Assembly: GCA_937870755.1 (NCBI GenBank)
Contig: CALMZV010000155.1
Location: 1-32,735, forward strand
DNA length: 32,735 nucleotides
From: an uncultured Methylocystaceae bacterium
GTDB taxonomy: Bacteria; Pseudomonadota; Alphaproteobacteria; Rhizobiales; Beijerinckiaceae
Direction: 5' to 3'
This document shows, piece after piece, positions 7,634 to 13,915 of the stretch (its first letter is position 1; each line of letters begins with the position of its first letter). The translations under genes and the position numbers were made by a program. The notes under the pieces were generated by a model. That model had not been told where the DNA came from, made no database searches, and saw only the letters and a program-made list of their open reading frames with translations.

Positions 7634-7709
7634 CTCGAACGGAAGAAAGATTCCGCTTGTCAAAACGCCGTGTTTGATTTCCATAAACGCGAGCCGAATG
7701 GAGTTTCGA

Positions 7710-8504
7710 ATGTCGATATCGCGCGAGATTGCGCCGCAGCTTCCATACCTGCGCAGGTTCGCACGCGCCCTCTCCGGCGCGCAGGCGAGCGGCGACGCCT
7801 ATGTCGTCGCCACACTGGAGGCCGTCGTCGCCGATCCTTCCATTTTTCCCCGCGATCTGCCCGCCCGCCAGGCCCTCTACAAGGTGTTCCTGTCGTTGTG
7901 GTCGTCGATGGCGAGCGGCGGGCGCGCCGTGCCCGCCGGCGACCTGAAATCCGCCGTCGAGCGCAATCTGGAGGCGCTCACGCCGCGGCCGCGCCAGGCA
8001 TTCCTGCTGCGCACGGTGGAAGGTTTCTCGATGGAGGAGACGGCCGGCATCCTTGGCGTGACGCCGCAGGAAGCTTCCGATCTCATCGACAAGGCGGGAC
8101 GCGAAATCGCCGAACAGGTCGCCACCAGCGTGCTGATCATCGAGGACGAGCCGATCATCGCGCTCGACATCGAGGCGCTGGTCGAGGATCTCGGCCACGC
8201 CGTCACGGGCATCGCGCGCACGCACAAGGAGGCGATCGAATTGCTCGACGAGCAGCGGCCCGGCCTGGTGCTGGCCGACATTCAGCTCGCCGACGGCAGT
8301 TCGGGGCTCGACGCGGTGAACGAGATCCTCACGAAGATCAACATTCCCGCCATCTTCATCACCGCCTATCCCGAACGCCTGCTGACCGGCGACAAGCCGG
8401 AGCCCGCCTTCCTGATCACCAAGCCGTTTCGGCCGGAGACGGTGAAGGCGGCCATCAGCCAGGCGTTGTTCTTCGACCAGCGCGCGGGCGCGGCGGTGGG
8501 TTGA
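7710..8504 (+). CDS. phyR: PhyR, general stress response regulator (sigma-like + receiver)
   Basis: This 264-residue protein is the anti-anti-sigma response regulator of alphaproteobacteria. When phosphorylated, its sigma-like domain binds the anti-sigma factor NepR and frees sigma-EcfG. Residues 1-140 form the ECF-sigma-like part: IAPQLPYLRRFARALSG at 7-23, then a region-4-like segment, LTPRPRQAFLLRTVEGFSMEETAGILG. Residues 140-255 form a FATGUY-type receiver with E145/D146, phosphoacceptor D190 (LADIQL), FITAYPERLLTG (T218) and K238 (TKPF). The ATG at 7710 is chosen over ATG 7698 because GGAG (7700-7703) sits 6 nt before it and the N-terminus then matches PhyR proteins. An EcfG-type promoter upstream implies positive autoregulation. 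No nepR or ecfG lies in the window, which is unusual since they are often adjacent to phyR. Confidence 0.96.
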   Translation: MSISREIAPQLPYLRRFARALSGAQASGDAYVVATLEAVVADPSIFPRDLPARQALYKVFLSLWSSMASGGRAVPAGDLKSAVERNLEALTPRPRQAFLLRTVEGFSMEETAGILGVTPQEASDLIDKAGREIAEQVATSVLIIEDEPIIALDIEALVEDLGHAVTGIARTHKEAIELLDEQRPGLVLADIQLADGSSGLDAVNEILTKINIPAIFITAYPERLLTGDKPEPAFLITKPFRPETVKAAISQALFFDQRAGAAVG

Positions 8505-8583
8505 GCGCCGACGCCGCCAAACCGACAAGCAAGACCCGTGGCCTGCCCGCAAGCGGCAGGCGATCTCGCATGGGGGCGGCTTT

Positions 8584-8617
8584 TCGAAGGAGGCGGTTTG
8601 TCGAAGGAGGCGGTTTG
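8584..8617. repeat. 17-bp exact tandem duplication beside the tRNA gene
   Basis: Two identical 17-bp units (8584-8600 and 8601-8617) are followed by the first bases of a third (TCGAAG). They lie between phyR and the 3' end of tRNA-Gly. A 7-bp hairpin without a T-run (8541-8561) precedes them; no clear terminator for phyR is visible in this gap. Confidence 0.75.
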
Positions 8618-8627
8618 TCGAAGAGGG

Positions 8628-8701
8628 TGGAGCGGGCGAAGGGAATCGAACCCTCGTATGCAGCTTGGGAAGCTGCCGTTCTACCATTGAACTACGCCCG
8701 C
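8628..8701 (-). tRNA. tRNA-Gly (anticodon CCC)
   Basis: The 74-nt cloverleaf reads on the minus strand from 8701 to 8628. The acceptor stem is GCGGGCG with CGCCCGC, the D arm GTTCAATGGTAGAAC, and the anticodon stem GCAGC/GCTGC closes loop TTCCCAA, which gives anticodon CCC. The T arm contains GGTTCGATTCC, the discriminator base is T and the CCA end is encoded. It decodes GGG glycine codons. Confidence 0.95.
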
Positions 8702-8720
8702 ACCGTTTCGGCACGCCCCT

Positions 8721-8748
8721 CTTATAGCGTTTTCGACCGAACTGGAAA
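8721..8748 (-). promoter_or_regulatory. Possible promoter of tRNA-Gly
   Basis: On the minus strand a TATAAG -10-like box (8726-8721) lies 20 nt before the tRNA, with a poor -35 (TTTCCA, 8748-8743) at 16-bp spacing. It overlaps the palindromic repeat at 8725-8774, so the match could be fortuitous. Confidence 0.3.
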
Positions 8749-8774
8749 CCGGTTCGCGTGAAGAAAACGCGCTA
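8725..8774. repeat. Palindromic interspersed repeat (REP-like)
   Basis: The outer arms TAGCGTTTTC (8725-8734) and GAAAACGCGCTA (8763-8774) are near-inverted. Between them is an inner pair, CGAAC and GTTCG, around TGGAAACCG. From memory, very similar palindromes (GCGTTTTCGA...CCGGTTCGCG...AAGAAAACGC) are scattered between genes in many Rhizobiales genomes. It is the only copy I see in this window. Confidence 0.6.
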
Positions 8775-8916
8775 AATCAAAAAAACGGAACCCGCGATTG
8801 CGGCGGCGCGCGCCCCAGGCGCGCGGGTTTGTTTCGTCAGCGGCGCACGCTAAACTCGCGCGCCAGCGCATTCGGGACGATGGGCGCGATCGGCGCGAAA
8901 AGGGGAAAGCGGGTTT

Positions 8917-10026
8917 ATGACGGGTCCGATGTCTTTCGAACGCGCGTGTCTGGCGCTGGCCGCGTTCGCTTTCCTCCACACTCGGGCGCTTGCCTGCCTC
9001 CACGCTCGGGCGCTTGCTTTCCTCCACGCTCGGGCGCTTGCCTGCCTCCACGCTCGGGCGCTTGCCTGCCTCCACGCTCGGGCGCTTGCCTGCCTCTGCG
9101 CTCCTGCGCTTGTCTGCCTCTGCGCCCCGGCGTTCGCCCAACAGACCGCGCGGCCGGCGGAACTGGCGGTGGAGGCGCGCAATCTGACGACGCCGGAACT
9201 CTGCGCCGAAAAGGACAATGTGCAGATCGATTTCGTCTCTCCGCTGGTGCGCTCTTTCCGCCTGCAGGCGGCGCACCCGGCCTATATCGGCACGATCGGC
9301 ACGGACCGCTGGGCGGCGGACCTCACGTCCTGCGATTTCCGCTCGGATGCGACGAGTTTCGCGGAAGGCGGCCAGCGCATCACGCTGTGGGAGACGCCGG
9401 ACATGTGGCTGGTGGGCTTCCGGCTGAAGGAGTTCTGGCGACCGGCCACCACCACGCTGCGCGTGGGCGACAAGACAACCGAAGGCCTGCACATCGTGCA
9501 GCTGTGGATGAACTATCGCGAACGCGCGGAAGAATTTCTGGTGTTCTATCCGCCCGACGGCTACTGGCGCGCGCGCCCGCTGCCGTTCGGCGACATGCGG
9601 TGGACCTCGTACGGCTCGTCGTTTCTCATCGGCCCGGTGGAGGTGAAGGAACGGCCGATCGTCGACATGAAAGAGATCGCGTTCGATCCGTCGAGCAAGA
9701 CGTTCACGCTGTCGTTCCGCGCGGGCGGATCGGCGAAGCTGAAAGTGGGCGCCCTCGACCAGGAGCATATCGCGCTCGACGTCGCGTTCGACGGGCCGAT
9801 GCCGAACGGACTGCCGTTCGCCTCGCTGCGCTCCATGTATACGACAGAATACAATGCCGACGCCGCGCGCGTGGCGTGGCGCGAACCCGGCGCCGCCGGC
9901 TGGAAGGAGGCGAACATCTTCGGGTTCCAGAAGCAGGCGCTGACCGAGATATGGGTGGGTCGACAGATTCCCTCGCGCCACAACATGAGCGCGCCGGACA
10001 TGATCTTCAGTCGCTTCGCGCCTTGA
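8917..10026 (+). CDS. Exported protein of unknown function with octapeptide repeats inside its signal region
   Basis: This is a 369-residue protein whose family I do not recognise. The N-terminus begins like a signal peptide (MSFERACLALAAFAFL) and ends with a classical site, CAPAFA-QQ, near residue 74, about three times the usual leader length. Between them lie about seven octapeptide units (LHARALAC and two diverged LCAPAL-type copies), so the expansion has split the hydrophobic core. The mature part (75-369) is soluble and probably beta-rich, with many Trp/Tyr/Phe and aromatic motifs (DRWAADLTSCDF, YPPDGYWRARPLP, TEIWVGRQIPSRHN). No catalytic motif is evident. The stop overlaps the start of the DUF1624 gene, so the two are translationally coupled. 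The ATG at 8917 is used; ATG 8929 is possible. Confidence 0.75.
   Translation: MTGPMSFERACLALAAFAFLHTRALACLHARALAFLHARALACLHARALACLHARALACLCAPALVCLCAPAFAQQTARPAELAVEARNLTTPELCAEKDNVQIDFVSPLVRSFRLQAAHPAYIGTIGTDRWAADLTSCDFRSDATSFAEGGQRITLWETPDMWLVGFRLKEFWRPATTTLRVGDKTTEGLHIVQLWMNYRERAEEFLVFYPPDGYWRARPLPFGDMRWTSYGSSFLIGPVEVKERPIVDMKEIAFDPSSKTFTLSFRAGGSAKLKVGALDQEHIALDVAFDGPMPNGLPFASLRSMYTTEYNADAARVAWREPGAAGWKEANIFGFQKQALTEIWVGRQIPSRHNMSAPDMIFSRFAP
8974..9138. repeat. 24-bp tandem repeat, five close copies plus two diverged
   Basis: Units begin at 8974, 8998, 9022, 9046 and 9070 (nearly identical), then 9094 and 9118 (diverged). The period is a multiple of three, so copy changes add or remove eight residues in frame. 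It lies within the secretion-signal coding region of the preceding entry. The sharp identity of the first five units suggests recent expansion by slippage or unequal exchange. Confidence 0.92.
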
Positions 10027-10970
10027 ACGCGACCGCGCAGAACCGCCGCCTGCCTGCGCTCGACGCGCTGCGCGGCGGCGCGCTCGTCGCCATGTTCGCC
10101 TATCACCTGACGTGGGATTTCGCGCATTTCGGGATCATCGACGCGGCCGCGCCCTATGCGCCGGCCATGCGCCTGTTCAGCCACGCCATCGCCAGCGCCT
10201 TCCTGTTCATCGCCGGCGCCGCGCTCGTGCTCGCCAGCCGGCCATTTCGCGCGCGCGCCTATCTGCGCCGGCTGGCGCTGATCGCCGGCGCGGCCGCGCT
10301 GGTGACGCTCGCAAGCGCGTATTTCTCGCCGGACGCGATCATCACCTTCGGCATCCTGCACTGCATCGCCGCGGCCAGCGTGCTGGCCCTGCCGTTTCTG
10401 TTCCTGCGCTGGCCGGCGGCGGCGCTGGCGGCGATCTTCGCAGCCGCGCTGCCGCAGTTCGTCGCCTCGGCTGCGTTCGACGGACGCGCGCTCGACTGGC
10501 TCGGCCTTTATGCGCACGAGCCGCGCGCGATGGATTTTCGGCCGTTGCTGCCGTGGGCCGCGCCGCTGCTGGCGGGCGTGGCCGCGTTCAGGAGCCCGCT
10601 TGCGCCGCGCATGGAGACGGCGCTCGCGCGCATGCGCGGGACCGGCGCGCCGGCGCGCGTCCTGCGGTGGATGGGACGTCACAGCCTTGCGGTCTACCTC
10701 GTCCACCAGCCGGTCTTCATCGCGCTGCTGACAGGCTACGTCGCGCTCGCGGGCGCGCCGCGCGCCGGCGACGAGACGCCGTTCCTGACCGCCTGCGCCG
10801 CCAGATGCGTCGAAGGCGGACAGACCGCCGCCGCCTGTGCGCGCGGCTGCGCGTGCATCGCGCGCGACATGAAGCGGCTCAACCTGTGGGACAAGCTTCT
10901 CGTCGACCGGCTGGACGACATCGAACGCGCCATTCTGGCGCGCGTGGCCCAGGATTGCGCTGCAAGATAA
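10023..10970 (+). CDS. DUF1624 / HGSNAT-like membrane acyltransferase
   Basis: This 315-residue membrane protein belongs to the DUF1624 family, related to heparan-alpha-glucosaminide N-acetyltransferase, which moves acyl groups across a membrane onto sugars. The diagnostic N-terminus LPALDALRGGALVAMFAYHLTWDF (about 9-32) has the conserved His. About seven hydrophobic helices follow, and a second conserved region, GRHSLAVYLVHQP, lies near 218-230. The start is TTG 10023: it overlaps the upstream stop as TTGA, and the first ATG (10092) would remove the conserved LDALRG motif. The acceptor substrate is unknown. A Cys-rich segment (CAARCVEGGQTAAACARGCAC) near 255-278 is unusual for the family. 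Its neighbours, an exported protein and a lipid desaturase, suggest envelope modification. Confidence 0.82.
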   Translation: MNATAQNRRLPALDALRGGALVAMFAYHLTWDFAHFGIIDAAAPYAPAMRLFSHAIASAFLFIAGAALVLASRPFRARAYLRRLALIAGAAALVTLASAYFSPDAIITFGILHCIAAASVLALPFLFLRWPAAALAAIFAAALPQFVASAAFDGRALDWLGLYAHEPRAMDFRPLLPWAAPLLAGVAAFRSPLAPRMETALARMRGTGAPARVLRWMGRHSLAVYLVHQPVFIALLTGYVALAGAPRAGDETPFLTACAARCVEGGQTAAACARGCACIARDMKRLNLWDKLLVDRLDDIERAILARVAQDCAAR

Positions 10971-11032
10971 GGCGCGGCTTGCGGGCGGGCGGCGCCGCGC
11001 CCATACTCGCGCATTCTTCCGGAGACGCGTCC

Positions 11033-12052
11033 GTGACCGCCCTTCGCATTCCCGCGCGCGACATTCTGAGCGCAGACGAACTGGCCGCGTTCCGCGAACG
11101 CAGGACGTGGCGCGCGGTGTGGATGATCGCGCACGCCTGGGCGCTGATCCTCGGCGCCGTCGCGCTCGTGGCGCTGTTTCCCAATCCGTTCACTTTCGTG
11201 CTGGCGGTCATGATCATCGGTTCGCGCCAGCTGGGGCTCGCGATCCTCATGCACGACGGGGCGCACGGCGCGCTCGCGCGCGACGAAAAGCTGAACCTGT
11301 TCCTCAGCCAGTATTTCTGCGCCTATCCCGTGTTCGCCGAAACGCGCGCCTATCGCCGTTACCATCTCGCCCATCACGCGCATACGCAGCAGCCCGACGA
11401 TCCGGACCTCGCGCTTTCCGCGCCTTTTCCCGTCACGCGCGCCAGCCTGCGGCGCAAGTTTCTGCGCGACATCAGCGGACGCACGGGGTTCGACCAGCGC
11501 AAGGCGCAATTCGTCGCCGCGCTGGGCGACCCCGCATGGCCGCGCGCGCAGCGGCTCGCGCATTTTTGGGACAGGCTCGGGCCGCAATGCGCCGTCAACG
11601 CCGCGCTGTTTGCGGGATTTGCGGCGGCCGGCGTGTGGTGGGCCTATCCGCTGCTATGGATTGGGCCGCTCATGACCTGGCACATGGTCGTCACGCGCAT
11701 TCGCAACATCGCCGAACATGCGGTCGTGCCCGACAGCGACGATCCGCTGCGCAACACGCGCACGACCGCAGCCAACTGGCTGGAACGGCTGTTCATCGCG
11801 CCCTATTTCGTCAACTACCACCTCGAACATCACCTGCTGTTCTACGTGCCCTGCTACAATCTGCCGAAGCTGCACGACATTCTTGCAAGCAAGTTCGCGG
11901 GACGGATGGAGGTGCAGCCCGATTATCGGACCGTGCTGCGCATGGCGGCCGCGCGCCCGGCGAGCGAGGACCAGCCCGGCATGCGCATGGTCGACCGACG
12001 GCGCGCACACGCCGCCGCGCGCGAGACCGACCGCTCCGCCGGCGGCTTCTGA
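11033..12052 (+). CDS. Membrane fatty acid desaturase
   Basis: This 339-residue integral-membrane di-iron desaturase would introduce double bonds (or hydroxyl groups) into acyl chains of lipids. The three histidine boxes are intact: HDGAH (74-78), HLAHHAH (111-117) and HLEHH (263-267). Hydrophobic segments lie near 31-70 and 190-230. Start choice: GTG 11033 with GGAG (11021-11024) 8 nt upstream; no suitable ATG is nearby. A 62-nt gap follows the DUF1624 gene, so co-transcription is possible. Its stop codon abuts that of fumC with no bases between. The position of desaturation and the lipid substrate cannot be told from the sequence. Confidence 0.9.
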   Translation: MTALRIPARDILSADELAAFRERRTWRAVWMIAHAWALILGAVALVALFPNPFTFVLAVMIIGSRQLGLAILMHDGAHGALARDEKLNLFLSQYFCAYPVFAETRAYRRYHLAHHAHTQQPDDPDLALSAPFPVTRASLRRKFLRDISGRTGFDQRKAQFVAALGDPAWPRAQRLAHFWDRLGPQCAVNAALFAGFAAAGVWWAYPLLWIGPLMTWHMVVTRIRNIAEHAVVPDSDDPLRNTRTTAANWLERLFIAPYFVNYHLEHHLLFYVPCYNLPKLHDILASKFAGRMEVQPDYRTVLRMAAARPASEDQPGMRMVDRRRAHAAARETDRSAGGF

Positions 12053-13435
12053 TCATTTCGGCGCGAGCATGTCGCGCGGGCGCACGAGACGATCGAACGC
12101 CTCGTCGTCGAGGCCCGCCACGCGCCGGGCCGCCTCACGCAGCGACAAGCCGTCCCTGTGCGCCGTCTTGGCGATTTCGGCGGCCTTGTCGTAGCCCAGT
12201 TCGGGCGTGAGCGCGGTCCCCAGCATCAACGAGGATTCCATCAGCGCGGCGATGCGCGCGCGGTCGGGCGCGAGCCCCGCCACGCAGCGGTCCGTGAACG
12301 ACGCGACGGCGTCGGCCAGAAGGCCGATCGACTCGAGCATCGCATGCGCGATCGCGGGCTTCATCACGTTCAGTTCGAAATGGCCCTGGCTCGCGGCGAA
12401 TGCGATCGTCGTCTCGTTGCCCATCACCCGCGCGCACACCATGGTCAACGCCTCGATCTGCGTGGGATTGACCTTGCCGGGCATGATGGAGGAGCCGGGC
12501 TCATTCTCCGGCAGAACCAGTTCGCCCAGCCCCGCGCGCGGTCCGCTGCCGGCGAGCCGGATGTCGCAGGCGATCTTGTAGAGGCCGGCGGCGAGCGCCG
12601 CGAGCGCGCCGTGCGCGAAAGCAAGCGCGCCATGCGAGGCGAGCGCCTCGAATTTGTTGTCGGCGCTGTGCAGCGCAAGGCCGGTGATGATCGACAGGCG
12701 GCGCGCGATCTCTTCCGCAAAGCCCGCGCGCGTGTTGAGGCCCGTGCCGACCGCCGTGCCGCCTTGCGCGAGCGCGCGGAGGCCCGGCAGGCTGGCGCGC
12801 ACGCGCGCCGCGCCGTTGTGCAGTTCGGCGGCGTAGCCCGAAAATTCCTGTCCGAGCGTCAGCGGCGTGGCGTCCTGCAAATGCGTGCGGCCGATCTTCA
12901 CGATGTCGTCCCAGGCGCGCGATTTGTCCTCCAGCATCGCGCCGAGCCGGTCGAGCGCGGGCAGGAGCCGCGTTTCGAGCGCGGCGAGCGCGGCGATATG
13001 CATCGCGGTCGGAAAACAATCGTTGGAGGATTGTCCGAGATTGACGTGATCGTTGGGATGGACGGGCGCCCTGGCGCCGAGCGGGGCGCCGAGCGAGAGA
13101 TTCGTGACATTGGCGATCACTTCGTTGACGTTCATGTTGGTCTGCGTGCCGGAGCCGGTCTGCCAGACGGTGAGCGGAAAATGCGCGTCGTAGCCGCCTT
13201 CGGCCACCGCGCGCGCCGCCTCGGCGATCGCTGCGCCGATGCGCGGGTCGAGCGCGCCGAGCGCGACATTCGCGTCGGCCGCCGCTTGCTTGATGCGCGC
13301 GAGCGCGTGAACGATCTCCAGCGGCATGAGATGCGCGCCGATCGGAAAGTTGCGGCGCGAACGCTCGGTCTGGGCGCCCCAATATCTGTCTTCCGCAACA
13401 TCGATGGCGCCGAAACTGTCGAATTCCTGACGCAT
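12053..13435 (-). CDS. fumC: Fumarate hydratase class II
   Basis: FumC interconverts fumarate and L-malate in the TCA cycle as a cytosolic, iron-independent homotetramer. The 460-residue length is typical. The visible motifs are SFGAIDVAEDRYWGAQTERS (8-27), TGSGTQTNMNVNEV (93-106), SSNDCFPT (136-143), IGRTHLQDATPLTLGQEFSGY (181-201; H185) and the superfamily signature GSSIMPGKVNPTQ (314-326; catalytic Ser in the flexible loop). ATG 13435 is preferred over longer readings because the N-terminus then matches other FumC proteins; its ribosome site is weak. It shares a divergent upstream region with the KGG stress gene, but the EcfG promoter there faces away from fumC. Confidence 0.97.
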   Translation of the reverse strand: MRQEFDSFGAIDVAEDRYWGAQTERSRRNFPIGAHLMPLEIVHALARIKQAAADANVALGALDPRIGAAIAEAARAVAEGGYDAHFPLTVWQTGSGTQTNMNVNEVIANVTNLSLGAPLGARAPVHPNDHVNLGQSSNDCFPTAMHIAALAALETRLLPALDRLGAMLEDKSRAWDDIVKIGRTHLQDATPLTLGQEFSGYAAELHNGAARVRASLPGLRALAQGGTAVGTGLNTRAGFAEEIARRLSIITGLALHSADNKFEALASHGALAFAHGALAALAAGLYKIACDIRLAGSGPRAGLGELVLPENEPGSSIMPGKVNPTQIEALTMVCARVMGNETTIAFAASQGHFELNVMKPAIAHAMLESIGLLADAVASFTDRCVAGLAPDRARIAALMESSLMLGTALTPELGYDKAAEIAKTAHRDGLSLREAARRVAGLDDEAFDRLVRPRDMLAPK

Positions 13436-13531
13436 GACTTCAATATCCGGCTTCGAATTGCACCGCGACGAGAGCGCAAGACTTGCGCGCCGCGCCCGGA
13501 CGCGCAAGCGCATTCGCGCGTAAACGAGGGC

Positions 13532-13556
13532 GGAACCTTTCTCCGCGCGGCGCGTT
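13532..13556 (+). promoter_or_regulatory. Sigma-EcfG promoter of the KGG stress protein
   Basis: GGAAC (13532-13536), 16 nt, CGTT (13553-13556): an exact consensus match facing the KGG gene. Transcription should start near 13563, about 60 nt before the ATG. Confidence 0.75.
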
Positions 13557-13623
13557 TTAAGGTGAAGCGGGCGACTACGCACAGCGTTCGCAGCTTGAGT
13601 CTTCATCACTGTCGAGACCCAAA

Positions 13624-13893
13624 ATGCAGGAAGTCACCAAGAGCAAGCGCGGGTTCGCCTCCATGGATCCCGAAAAACAGCGCGCCATCGCGCGCAAGGG
13701 TGGAGAGAGCGTGCCCAGCGAAAAACGCAGTTTCTCGCAGAACCCCGCGCTGGCGGCGGAAGCCGGGCGCAAGGGCGGGTTGCGCGTGGACCCCGCCAAA
13801 CGGAGTTTTTCTCAGAATTCGGAACTGGCTTCGGCGGCCGGTCGCAAGGGCGGGCAGGCCTCCCACATCGCCAAGCGCGGCCAGCAGGGATGA
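13624..13893 (+). CDS. KGG-repeat stress-induced protein (GsiB/YciG-like)
   Basis: This is an 89-residue, very hydrophilic protein with three repeats of the KGG family (PF10685 type): AIARKGGESVPSEKRSFSQN, AEAGRKGGLRVDPAKRSFSQ and ASAAGRKGGQASHIAKRG. GsiB of Bacillus and YciG of enterobacteria are relatives and are among the most strongly induced general-stress proteins; their role is probably protective (hydrophilin-like) and is not enzymatic. The ATG at 13624 follows a modest GAGAC ribosome site. A perfect EcfG promoter upstream makes this a likely PhyR-regulon member. The gene converges on cysG with 22 nt between the stops. Confidence 0.9.
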   Translation: MQEVTKSKRGFASMDPEKQRAIARKGGESVPSEKRSFSQNPALAAEAGRKGGLRVDPAKRSFSQNSELASAAGRKGGQASHIAKRGQQG

Positions 13894-13915
13894 TGGGCGC
13901 CGCCGGCGGCGCGGA

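Noticed and set aside
7406..7684. NepR-like small gene in the phyR-sensor gap
   Set aside because: The minus-strand frame there starts upstream of the promoter, overlaps it, and has none of the NepR core residues.
8541..8561. Terminator of phyR
   Set aside because: A 7-bp hairpin is present but no T-run follows.
8850..9218. Minus-strand frame with ASARAWRQ-type repeats over the 24-bp units
   Set aside because: It is the antisense of the plus-strand repeat, has no signal peptide or ribosome site, and ends without a recognisable domain; the plus frame continues into a well-formed exported protein.
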